Shown piece by piece: positions 48,301 to 60,300 of a stretch of 64,000 nt of DNA; within the stretch, counting starts at the first letter, position 1, and every line of letters begins with the position of its first letter. The DNA is from Pomacea canaliculata (lineage: Eukaryota > Mollusca > Gastropoda > Architaenioglossa > Ampullariidae): NCBI RefSeq assembly GCF_003073045.1, contig NC_037590.1, positions 38,556,751 to 38,620,750 of the forward strand. Reading direction: 5' to 3'. The notes below the pieces were generated by a model, which did no database searches, was not told the DNA's origin, and saw only the letters and a list, made by a program, of their open reading frames with translations. The translations under genes were made by a program, and so were the position numbers.

Positions 48301-50824
48301 ACATGTCCAGATTGGTCACAGTTGTAACACAAACGGTTCGGGCATCGAAACATACTGTGACCAGACAGGCCACACAGACCACAGGCTGACTGCTTCTGTG
48401 AATAAAATACACACCATGTGTGAATGAAAAACATATATAAAACACTGCATATGAACACTCAATTTATGTGCAGGTCCATTCAGCATCAGTGGCGTAAGCC
48501 AGCAAAGACCACTAAATATTATATTAACATAAATATCCTGGAAAACAAGTCGTAAAGAAGAACTGCTAAGTCTGTCCATTTCACAAAACACATTCCGACC
48601 CCATGAACTACATATAAAGCATAAAAAATGCAATATTTATTAACATTAATTGTTAAGTATCAGTATAATTCTCATATCCTCCACCAGCAAATGATAACAC
48701 ATGGTTGAACTTGTAGTAAATCAATTTCTCATAAAGTGGTGTAGCTCGATGAGGGAGAGTAGCATGGTGTGAAAACATCATAGACAATATAACTGATGGA
48801 CTCTCATCATCCTCAATATAAACTTTTTACATCAGCTAATAAAGTATTTTGCATTAATGTATGTTCTATATGTTTCTAGAAGTGGAAATCATAGGTGATT
48901 TATGAGTTAATGTGTCAAGTGCCAAATAAATCTGTTCCCTACAGAGAATAAAAGGCTACAATTATTTGAATCAGCTTAAACCCAAAAGTACTGCAGTTCA
49001 CTAGGGAAAAAATGCAAACCTCCTCTGAAATGAATGCCTACCTTTGGTTTGGGGCATACTTTAGACAGATGCCCAATCTCATTGCAGTTCTGGCATCGCA
49101 CTGTGAACTTGGAATAGTAGCGTGATGCCTTTCCCCTTCCAAACTCATCAGCCTCATTAATTTTCCATTTCAACTGATCTACTGTAATAATAATAATAAA
49201 GGGTATGTGTATTGTGTGCATGAGTGCAATGATAATTATTGCTAGGAGGGAGAGAAGTTGAGTATAGTAATTGAAAGGGTGTGTAGGATGTGACTGCATG
49301 TTGTTTAGAACTTTAGATCATTGCTTAGTTTGTTTCGTTCGTGAACTCCCAACAAAGGAAAATTTCTATCTGTTGCACTGAAATAGACTTTAAAGATGTG
49401 CATAAGGTATAGACAGTTTGTGACAGAAAGGATCGAGGAATAGAAACATGGCAGAGTGAAACCAGAGCCTATATGTAGCATCTGGTTGGTTCGTGTAAAC
49501 AGTCTACTTTCTCTACAGATTCCCTTTTAATTGCCAGTTACTTTTGGTTTCTTTTTTACACTTTCTAACTTCTGTTTCAGTCTAGTCAAACAGTTAATAT
49601 TGCTATTTAATCCAAGTACTATACGTCATTCTAGATATGTTCCAAAAAAAAGGAGTATATGAGACATGTCCACCAACCTTGTATTTCTGTTTTCTGCCTG
49701 CAGTTCTCTTCTTCTACTGTCTGAATATAATTATGATCAGCAGCATCAACGTTCCATTGAAAATCGAGTTTTGTATCACATACACTGCTTTTGCTAGAAC
49801 TTGACGTGGAGGAATCATCACTCTCACTGGATTCAGACAACAATATGATACTTGTCTCAGACAAAGCTGGTGTGTTGTGTTTCTTAGGCATCTTTGAGCA
49901 GATGGGTGTTCTGCTACAACAGTCAAAGCTTTCTGAATCACTGTTATCTGATTCAATGATCACTACTTCAGTTCTGGGCTTCTTGTTATTTGATTCTAGA
50001 CAGCCCATTTTGCTTTCTTGCTGAACTTGTAACCAAGGGGCAAGATCCTGAATCTTTGTGCAGCTGTCAGAATCAGAGCTGCTACTGCTGATTTTGATGA
50101 TGGATGGCAGAGCGTTTCTGCTTCCTGTTTTGTGACTGGTAATTCTTGTCTCCCTCTTTTCCTGATGAGGGTTTTTAATGCCTAATTCTGTTTCCACGTC
50201 AAATGTGACTCCAACGCCAGATTGTACCTTAGCAGCTTTCTGTTTACCCTTTTGAAGATTACCTTCAGAATCTGAATTTGAGCTTGAAATGTATTCATGA
50301 AGCTTGCTTTTCTTCCGTGATGAAACATTACTAATGTTGCTTCTATCTGAGTGCCTATCTTTTTGTGACAGATTTGCCTTGATCACTTGCTTCCCTGATG
50401 AGCTTTCACTGGTGGTACTTTGATTTTTACAACTGGGTAAAATGTTCAGCCCATCAGATAATAGTTTTCCTGAGGAAGCAGCACTTTGTTGTGTCGAGAA
50501 ATTATGTGCGATATGTGCACCACTTCCTTCAGATGCCCCTTCAACATCTCTGGACTCAGCGCAGATGCTGTTGTTGATCTTACTTTTCTGCTGGTCTCCA
50601 CTGACAACTTTCACAGAAACTTCGTAGTTTCCAGGAGATGAACAAATATGAGCGGTGCTTTCAAAAGGAAGTTGGGAAGCTACCAAGCTGTAGCTTTGCA
50701 AGTCTATTTCATGATGCACAAGACTGTACAAATATGCCTCCAGATCTTTATCAACCTCATCTTCATTCTCACTAGAACCATTATCATCTGAACTCTCTGT
50801 TTCCTCTGCAGTTTCCCAACGCAT
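45363..50824 (-). CDS. ZCCHC7: Zinc finger CCHC domain-containing protein 7 (TRAMP Air1/Air2 type)
   Basis: Eight coding exons on the minus strand: 49678-50824, 49042-49181, 48222-48395, 47797-47832, 47489-47581, 46740-46836, 46143-46454 and 45363-45691. Phases agree and give 775 residues (human 543). The first 380 residues are acidic and Ser-rich. Five C-x2-C-x4-H-x4-C knuckles follow: CQNCNEIGHLSKVC, CGLCGLSGHSMFRC, CYNCDQSGHVSQKC, CRRCQRKGHIKSAC (split by an intron) and CCNCASKGHFAFEC (split by an intron). The basic tail has many Lys/Gln/Arg. In yeast and human, these proteins join a poly(A) polymerase and the MTR4 helicase to feed nuclear RNA to the exosome. A spliced 5' UTR precedes the ATG (acceptor at 50862). 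The extra length lies in the disordered N-terminal part. Confidence 0.92.
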
Positions 50825-51344
50825 GGTTGACTGGTGATTAACAAAAATTCTTTCAAGTTTCCTAATAACAACAGCAACGATTTTACAATATTATTTTGTT
50901 TCTGCTTTACATTGTAGTAAAAAAAGAAAAATAAGTACAGATATACTTTTTTAAACTTTAAGCTCAATACCCTTAAATCGAATCACCAAGTTAATAGTTA
51001 CCGAAAGTAATTTTTAGAAGTACAAATTTTGTGGATACACATTTCCTTTTGTAGCTAGAATGAACTTGGAAACGTCGATAAATTTTAAAAACAATCCAGA
51101 CACTAAAACAAAGCACATGATCAACTAATAAACTATGTGAAACACTTAAACAGTGTCATATTCGTTATGAAAAATCCCAGTGAGCGAAAACCTGTAGGAT
51201 CCAGACACCACTTTATCAATATTGTTAAACCCCTTTATCGGTATTGTAAAACTGTGAACGATGAATATACCGAGCAGAAGAATTATACATTTCCACACAC
51301 AAGTTAAATTAAAATGTAAAAAAAATCATAATTATAAAACGTAC

Positions 51345-51530
51345 CTGAAAATTGATCATAAAGCCATAAATAAATGAAAGATAGGTAAATTATTTCAACG
51401 CACAATGCGTTTGCTAGCGCACCGCAATGGTCACTATCAAGGACCTTAACTACTACATCACATATCGAGCTGCAAGTGGAGTGTTGTCCCCTTATCGATA
51501 ACGCAAAATGTCGCTGGTCACGTGGTTGCG
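51345..51530 (-). promoter_or_regulatory. Candidate untranslated first exon and promoter of ZCCHC7
   Basis: On the minus strand a good donor (ttcag|gtacgt, exon edge at 51345) pairs with the acceptor before 50861. This leaves a short non-coding exon with two tiny upstream frames (one reads MAL-stop). A CACGTG E-box is at 51519-51524, within 'ggtcacgtgg'. The transcription start is not determined. Confidence 0.45.
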
Positions 51531-51801
51531 GTTAATTCGTAATCCTATCTTTGTGAAAGGTCCCTGAGGGCAAAAATTTCATTTTTCTTTTGATAAATTT
51601 CAGTCTAGAAGTCAAAATAACCTGTGGTCATTAGCCAGCACAATGTATTATTTTAATTATTAAGATAGTGTAGCCGGACTATAAATACGTTCCTCGCTAA
51701 GACCATGGACGTTTATTGATGGACTGATGTCTGTATGCCCAGACTCACTCTTGGCCTCTTGCGAAGTGATCTGCTATTAGTCTCGGCGAGCCGTTACAAA
51801 G

Positions 51802-51917
51802 AATGTGAATAAATCGGAAGCTACGTCGTTTAATGCCTCGTTTTAGTAGTTGATCGAAAAATGTGAATAAACCGGAAGCTTACTGGTATGGAGCCTCGTT
51901 CTAGCAGTTAAGTGAAA
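51802..51917 (+). repeat. Two-copy 58-bp tandem repeat with scattered kin
   Basis: Units at 51802-51859 and 51860-51917 share 'aatgtgaataaa', 'cggaagct', 'gcctcgtt' and 'agtt' blocks in the same order. A related motif, 'aaaaaaatcgtctgc', recurs after 51923 and again after 52093, and 'gctaagacca' recurs at 51697 and 51964. The element type is unknown. Confidence 0.7.
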
Positions 51918-52407
51918 GAAAGAAAAAAAATCGTCTGCCAGCTCTCCAGGGGATATAAGTTCGTGCTAAGACCAACACCGCGGCCCCTTGCCACAGCCTG
52001 TTCCTCTTTGGTGTATTAGCGAAGAGGACGGAAGATCCCAAGGAGAATTTTCCTCTAAAATTCTAGCTCTTGTTCGTCGGGTGCGTTGTAGGAAAAAAAT
52101 CGTCTGCAAGCAGTCCAGTCATACCAGTTTGCGTTTAAACTAAAATGAAGAAGAAAGAATCATGTGAGAAAATGTTACCAATATGTTCCCGCCAGCATTA
52201 AAAGCGCTACGCCTACAATAACTACCTCTCACCAACTGCGTGATCATTTAGCAAATTTTTTTTTTCTTTTTGTAAAAGCGTACTGTTTGGCATTGTACAC
52301 GCGAACTATAAATTATAGTCTTGATTTTAGTTTTTAAAACCACTTCTAGTTTACACGAGATGGGGATGCAAAACTGCCCACTTTTACATCTGCATATTTA
52401 ATATATA

Positions 52408-52564
52408 CAGGGCTTCTGCTTACACAAAAAATTGCGTACAGTACGCATTAAAAGTTCAGAGGACCCCTTCAATTTTCGTCAAATTTCGGCAAAGAACAGG
52501 GACCTTAAAAATCTGATGAAGGGGTCCCAGGGACCCCAAAGAATTTAGCCTTAGCAGAAGCCCT
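52408..52564. mobile_element. hAT-like MITE, 157 bp
   Basis: It begins 'cagggcttctgcttaca' and ends '...ttagcagaagccct', giving an inverted end of about 13 bases. An exact 8-base 'aatatata' lies on each side (52400-52407 and 52565-52572), though the AT-rich flank makes this less telling. The length, CAGGG-type start and 8-bp duplication fit the hAT superfamily. Confidence 0.75.
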
Positions 52565-52875
52565 AATATATATATATTCATAGGTCGATTAGCGCAATGA
52601 ATAATTCGTTTGTTATACACAAAAAATGATCCTCTAAAGTCGATACAAATTACAGAAAATAACACGAAAGGTCCAAGTTTTATTACAACAGTCAGGTTCA
52701 CCGTTTTACAAAATAATCCTTCCAATACAAAATGAAGAATGAGAGAAGCAGCACAAGGCAAACCTATGAGCTATATATTCATACCAACATTTATTAGAAT
52801 GACCAGCAGTCCTTAAATATTGTTTGACACTGCTTCAGAACATTGTTTATGAGAAATTGGGCAAACTATGACTGA

Positions 52876-52923
52876 AGTGTTTATTACAAAATGAGAATCA
52901 ATGCAGTGTTTATTACAAAATGA
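52876..52923 (-). promoter_or_regulatory. Duplicated candidate poly(A) signals of iRhom
   Basis: A 19-bp sequence occurs exactly at 52876-52894 and again at 52905-52923. Read on the minus strand, each copy holds AATAAA. They lie about 1.5 kb past the iRhom stop codon and could end its transcript. Other AATAAA hexamers occur in this AT-rich stretch. Confidence 0.35.
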
Positions 52924-54394
52924 AAATAATATTTATACCAAATAATTTTACTGACAACTATTTCATGTGAAAAATTTTAACATATAAGTCTACATAACGT
53001 TCAATGTGTTAAATACACCAAAGCTTAAAAAAAAATTGTCTCTCAAAGCCACAAAGGCATTCTTTTGGGGATCAAAGGATAAATGTATGTAAACTACCCT
53101 TCTTTATTTATTTACACTTGGGACAAAAGTCCTTTGAATGCAAAATATATTAAAAAGCTCTGATTGATTTCCTTCAACATTTTCCTCTAGGATGTTATCG
53201 TTCAAGTTTATAATATAAATCATTCTCATTTACACAAATCACATGTGGATAACTAATCTTGTATATACTATGCTTTAAGCTGAAACAATTCAAGGTTGAA
53301 AGGTGAGGTGGAAATATTTCTTTGTGAAGTCCAACAGCAACAACAGAAAATATGAGTATTTTAGAAAATGGAAACCGTGTTGTTTAATCTAGTTTAAGTG
53401 ATTTCTATCTGCCAGACTGTAGCATTTCTTAGCATCTTAAAATCTATAATAAGCACACTTTAATAACATCATAGCTATGACTACATATGAACACAGCAAG
53501 TATTATTATGCTTAAAATGGGTCTAGGAAATGTAAGGATCCTTCACAAGCATATCTTCACCAATAGCAGGTTTATTTTAAAAACAAATAACTTGGCTTGA
53601 GAGAGAGTGGTTTCACACCAGACTGGTGTGTATGTAGGTGGTGATATGACAGGAGGAAACAAGCATACTTGTAGAGAACTCAATGAGCCATACCCTGAGA
53701 AAATACAAATGCTGGAGTGATGATTTGCTCTCATGCGTCAATTCTCATTTTCGTAGTTACAAACAATGACCAATGCATGAACAGTTGGGAAAGTGAATGG
53801 ATTCTGACATACACAAGATGTATTCTCAGAAGCTACCAAATTTTCAAATGTAACAGCAGTAAAATAATTTTTCAGTGTGTGTGAGAATTTTAGGGTAAAA
53901 AGCTAAGTAGAAATTATTCATATAAAGGAATAATGCAGTGACCAGTATGTCACAGATAAAACACTGGTATCGAAAGCGCATAGCTGTATGGTAAAGACAA
54001 AAATAAATAAGAAACGAGTGGAATATAAGTTGAATTACATGCAATGATAGCTTTAGAGAATAAATGATGTATCAAAGTAAAAGAAAACAAGAACTGCATG
54101 GCAATAGCAAAACCACAGTTGCATAAATCAATAATTATAAAGTATAGTACACCTCGATAATAATTCCATAGGCTGTTCCATGTTTTTCTGAGAACTTATC
54201 ACAGAATTTAACAAGGTCTTTCAGTATTATGACAAACATGAAATTGGTGTCCACATAAACAAATGTTTTATCTTTAACAGACACAATATCTGAAATCAGG
54301 ACACACCCCAAAAGTTGGTGAAATAATCTGAAGGGAGTTTACTATCAGTAGAAATCAAGTGGGACTGACTAACAATACAAAATGAGACAAAATA

Positions 54395-57300
54395 TTAACC
54401 AAAAGCACTGTATGTTGAGGTCTTTTTGAAGGTCACCTGCATGTTGTCACAAAAGTCATCCGTGAAAGGAAGGCAATTGAAGTACTGGCAAGAATCACAC
54501 GTTGTCAGTGGTGCTACATAAAAAATAAGAATGAGTACAATAAAGAGAACAGTGGCAAGCCCAAGACAAACAAGGATGTTGATGATCTTGCGATGACGGT
54601 CAAATTTGCCAAAGGTGACATAAGGCATAAGTGCAAAAGCTAGCAAAAATCCAAAGATGAAACCGAAGAGGTGTGCCCAGTTGTCAAACCAAGGAAGAAG
54701 ACCTAAAATAAATAGAACTAGGATGGGTCCTGCTAATTTCGCTATGGCAAGAATAGGTCTTCGGTACATCTGGTAACTTTGCAGCATCTCCACCAGAAGG
54801 CAGGCAAGAATACCAAACTGCGCTCCAGAAGGGCCAGTCTGAAGACAAAAAAAACTTATTCAGGACAGAATGTATTCACGAAGACACATTCCAGTTTAGT
54901 CTTAAGCACTATTCACTATGATCATCTCTAAATATTTTCCCCAATTTTTGCTGAAATCAAATATCACTCTTTTAGCATCTGTACATTCCAGAGGATTATT
55001 AGTTATCTCTTTTATTCCTTCCTGGCTAACCACTTCATCTTTCAAATTGGGAAAAAAATGATTAGCTGTCTGAAGATGTAGGAGCCACCAGTCATGCCTA
55101 AATACAATTTCACAATCACTATCTTAATGCTTAACAAAACCTCTTTTTTTTTTTTAGCAAACAAGAAACTTTTCATACCTCCACATGGTAAGGCAGAAAG
55201 GTGCAGCTGGCCAGATTGCCAGCAATCCCACTACCAAGGTAGATAATAGACATGCGAATGGCACCTATCAGTTTTTCCATATCTCTCATGATCCACATTT
55301 GGAAGATCACCGACACTAAAAGATGTACCAGCCTGTAACACAAATCAATCAAATTTGAGAAATCGGACTGCCAACTTCACTTGCCCACCACTGCGTTAGT
55401 AGACAACTGGCTTTCTACATTTTGTTTGTCCAGACTGTCTAATCTGATTTGACTGGCCATTAACTGCGATAGATTTATTGTGACCCTTTCCCACCAAGCT
55501 GTGCGCTGGCACTTCAGTTATTACTTTCAATCTTTTTCTCCTCTCCTTCTCATCTTACTGAATAATCATCAAGTAAAGCTGCACTGACCATGTATTTGCT
55601 GTTTTAAGGTAGTAGAAAAGTGGTTTTCTACAAGGACTCATTATGACCAGAAGTGTTAGAACCCAGAAGGAACCTTGCACCCCTTTTCCCTCCACTTCCC
55701 CATTGGTTAGCTGGTCACTTCAAATGCAGCACCTTAACATGCTTTCAGCCATCACATGATGGCGCTTTCCTGTAATGCACGTACTGAGAAACTTGTGGTG
55801 AAGTCAACCTACAAGCAGAGGAAAAGTGTCCTGCAAATTTCATTTTATGAAAATGATATTTTTTCCTAACATTTTTTATTGCTTGCTTAAAAAAAACAAG
55901 CAGGCCAGTCTTGCGCCCCAGTTCACCTACTTCCTCTAATGGTAGAACAGGCCATGGTCAGACGGCTGACAAAGTGTGTTAAGAAAAAGTCTGGACAACC
56001 TTATCCTTATCTTGTCCTCATCTCTATATACTAATTAGAACTTGTTTTATTTATTTTTGTGTATGAGCACAATTTCTGAGTATAATTGCCCTGTGGGATT
56101 AATAAAGTTGGTCACTGTCACTGGATGCTTGTCATTTCTCGCTTTTAGCCCTTACTAGCACTGCTCTAATGAAAAAAGATGTAAGCCTCTCCTGCCTGTA
56201 CAGCTAGCCTCTCCACAGCAGGTCCTATGCTGGAGGATCAGGAAAAAAGAACAGCTGCAGCAGTGGATGAAGGGCTCCAGTTATGGTCAAATGCCAGGTG
56301 TGAAAGACATATAAGGCCAGAAAGACAACTGTTCTTGGGGGGACTAAACCCTGAGTAAAAGCTACAGCTGCTAGACAGAAGACCCCGGCCCACCTGCCAC
56401 AAGACACACCAGTTGCCAATACCACCCAAATAATGTGTCTGTGCAGTTATTACTAGGTCAGTAAGGTGATTGTCATGTGGTAACCTTAACGGCTAAGTAA
56501 CAATAGTCCTAATTAGAGTCTAGGATGACTGGTTGACAAGCCTGAAGCCCTTTATGCAAGAAAGAGTGGGTGTATGTGTCACTATGGAGGTGTATGGTGT
56601 TGTATAGAGGAGATTGCCTTAAGTGGTTACAGCCCGCCAGACGCGACCAGCCAGCTGGCAGAGGTGTCAACGGTGCCTTTGGTGAGAGCGATCTCAGGGG
56701 TCTCCCACACCTGTCTGCCAGAATCTAGCAGGTTGACACAGGGAGGGGGGATTAGTCCAATTGTCCACCACGCCACTTGAGGGCAGGGCAGAGTGTCAGC
56801 ATGGGTGACTTCCCTCTTGCTGGCGTTGGCTACTTGATGATTGGATGGTGAGTAACCAATGGCATCTCTCATTGTATGTGTCTGTGCAAATGTGTGAAGC
56901 AAAAAAAAAAAAGAAAAGGGAACCAGGACCCTTGCAAGACACTTCTTGGCATGATGTCAGCGTGAACAGAGCAGCCAGTCAGCAGTCGAAACGACTTCAA
57001 CATCTCTAACGCCAACTTCACTTTTACCTCGAGACCGAGGCCAAGAGGACTAACATGGAAGGACACAAGGGGGCGAGTCAGAAATGAGGAACTGTCAGGA
57101 CTGCCTACTATCGCCGTGGAAATCAAAGGGCTATGTGACCAAGACTTTCACTACCTGTGAGAGGTAGACATTCGATGCCAAAGACCATCAAAAGTTGTTC
57201 TCAAAGGAGAACGTTCACCCACACTCCAAAAGGCTAGAGAACTTCGCATCAAGGTGGTGGTTGTCCAATGGCTGTACGTGGCATTGCAGTCATGAAAGAC

Positions 57301-60300
57301 ACCACGTGTATGTCCCTGAACTGGAACAGGGCTCAAATTTGTGTCGCCGGGAGAGTAGTCGTCGCTCTCTGACGTGGTTGGCGGATCAAATAGGAGAGGC
57401 AACGGACAGTTGGAAGAATCTTTCGAGAAAAAGTCATTGGAGTGCCATGACTGTTGGCTGGAATATTGGTCTCCACTTAACCACCACTGTACATACAAGA
57501 ACAACTGTAACAACTGAGAGCAAAGTTGATGTACACATGCATGCAAGAGTGAATAGTAGTTTTAACAAGCACCATCATAGCGGAAGTACGTTTTAGCATG
57601 GATAGTACGAGTCATTTTGTATTTTCATGGTTTTTTATGTTAAATAAATCTTTTATTATTATATGTTTAATCACACGTTGTTGAATCTTGTGCTCGGGGA
57701 ACAGCAGGAGTGAGCGTGTGTAGTGAAAACTGAGTTATTGATGTGTCATTATCGTTGGTGTGGTTCTCCTGCTAGTTTATGTTAAAGTAGGTAGGAGGAG
57801 TTAAGTTTAAACTATTGCCCACATGCCTGGTTTCCTGGGGCCAGTATTCACATTTAGGTTTAAAAACCAAGAATACTGCAACAGGGATAAAATAACTCCT
57901 ATCAGCATCAAAAGTGTATCAACAATAGTATCAAGCACTAAAACACCATCTGGAAAAGTTTCACAGGAACCGAGGTAGTGGTGTGTCACACTCTCTCTCC
58001 TCCCCATCCAATGACTGAAGCTCCAACTACACAGCTGAACTCCATCTGATGACTACTGCAGTTCACCAAGCATTTGAAAATGGCTGCAACACGCATAGCA
58101 TTGTTTCTTACAGACTCCCTGTCTACTCTTCAGCTACTAGCATGCAGGCTCACTGACCTGACCAAGCAATTCCACAATGGTCTCTGCACCCTCACCAAGA
58201 ACAAGGTGGTGTTTCTGTGGTTATCTGCATAAGCTAGCACTGCCGAAAAGAGCAAACAAGCTAGCCAAAATGGAGAGCGCAATATCCACAACTACTGACT
58301 TCCAGCTCTTAAAAGGAAGTCAAGGCTCTCCTGAAAAACAAAATAACATTAGAGAGCCAGGAATAAACCCTTAGCAAGACCATTTCAAACGACCAGGCCA
58401 GACCAGAAGAGCCAAAAGATCATCATCTATGTCATTCATTCATCCCACAACTGCAAACAGTTGTTAGAGAAAGCACATGGATAGAAACGGCAGATTACAA
58501 AACTTGCCACTCAGGCCTGTCTTAAGCAATGGTGAGCTGATCCTGTATGGGATGACCAGACCACTCCTGGTAAGCCAGTTCTTTCTCTGGCCCCACTCAG
58601 CATCAAACTTCATCCAAAGTATCTTGAAAGACAGCTTTTAAAAGTGTCTTGCAAAGTCACACATGTATTCAATATGTATTCATGTATGCACATATGTATG
58701 TGTGCACATGTGAATGGACATGGGTGAGAGTTTGTATTGGCATAATGCATATCCCTATCGCAGTAACTGGATGTTAAAGATTTAAAATTTGAAGCATTTA
58801 TAAGTGACAAGCCAAAGAAATTGTAGTTTAAAACAAGGCAAGTGGAAACTATAGATATATGCACACAAAGCCTGCAGAGTCATACCCGCTGTGCAGGAAA
58901 ATGGAAGTCCACAGGCGGTAGAACTGATCTGGCTTAGCGTCATCAGCAAATGGTATCATGCCACAGATTTGCTTAAAACAATTCACCTATAAATGATAAA
59001 AAAATATCTTACTTTCCATTGTTGAAAAAGGTTAAATGAACATTGCTACAAACAAAACGTAAAATGTTTCTGATGAGATTGGCAATTAATGTCTTGGGAT
59101 TAAAAATAAGCTATAATTTTCAATACAGTAATCTCTTTCTTTCAGATTCAGTAATATATAAATTTTACATGAATTAAAATACCTCTTCTTGTTGGTATCT
59201 TTATTTAGAAAAGCATTTTGGAAATTCACCTGTGAACATAAAAAGGCATCTTTATGGAAGAAGCCTCGTTTCAGATCACAGTGTTCTTGCGTTGTAATAA
59301 TACATTCTCCCTGAATTCCATGGCAGCATGGATGACCCAAAACTTCACAGTTCATATGCCGGTCTTTAGTACTTGATACATTGTGTTGGTTAGGCTCACG
59401 TTCCGTACACAGCTACAAAATCACATAGAAATTTAAGGTAAAAACTGCAGTAGGAAGTTTGTAGACAAGGTACAGAATTTTTTTTTATTGGAATAGCCGG
59501 CTTCTAGCAATACTAAGATTATGTGTTTTAAAGATCATAAACTGAATTTGTGAATATAATTTGAACTAAAATGGTTTAAATTATTAACTTCTATCTATCT
59601 ATCTAATGCTCTTCGTGCATCAGGTTGCACATAAGGCCTCAACCAGAGTCCGAACGAATATTCTGGTATTGGTTTCTGTAACATCCTTTTTTTTGTTAGC
59701 CCTACCACAACCTAATTTACCTCTAGGTGAGGTGTCCACCTTAGTTGCCTCTTACGACATGCCTGGCTGGATGGCAGGGACCCTAATCTTACAATGCTCG
59801 CTAGGCAAGCATACCCCGTGGTCCCACAGGGGAAATTATTAACTTACAATCTACTTAATTTTTTTAAAGGGCTTTTCTCACTTTAAAAATTCATTTCATG
59901 ACCAAAACTAAAACACAGTATAAAAAAACACACGTATGAAAATACCTAAGTGACCACTGCCAACCCTCACAGCTTCACACACACACACCCACTCTATCTG
60001 AGTCATTACTACCATGTTTTTCTAAGCAACATGCACCATTTGAACAAAAGAAAATGATCAAAAAACAGTTCTGATAAATCAACAGTTGTAGCCGGTCAAC
60101 TTACTGGCCACTTGGTGATATCATCAGGCCATTCATATGGAGTTGTTGAGGGTGGGTTTAAACAGTAGCTGAAAGGAACATGCAATTATATGTCACAATC
60201 CTTATGCTGGGGTGGGTATCAGTTGTGCTGTCTTTCATGCCTAAACTAATCTTTTTCGAGAGGTCATATGCTCTAAGCCCTGCTAATGATTATTCTTCTA

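Larger units (their letters stand above)
51531..54394. other. Intergenic region upstream of ZCCHC7 and 3' of iRhom
   Basis: The left part (51660-52140) is GC-richer and patchy with short internal repeats. A MITE follows at 52408-52564. From about 52850 to 54394 the sequence is AT-rich and probably the iRhom 3' UTR. No coding exon is seen. Confidence 0.5.

Noticed and set aside
57151-57596. Overlapping open frames of about 130 codons on both strands
   Set aside because: They overlap antisense in a GC-rich repeat, have no recognisable domain, and lack splice or context support as genes.
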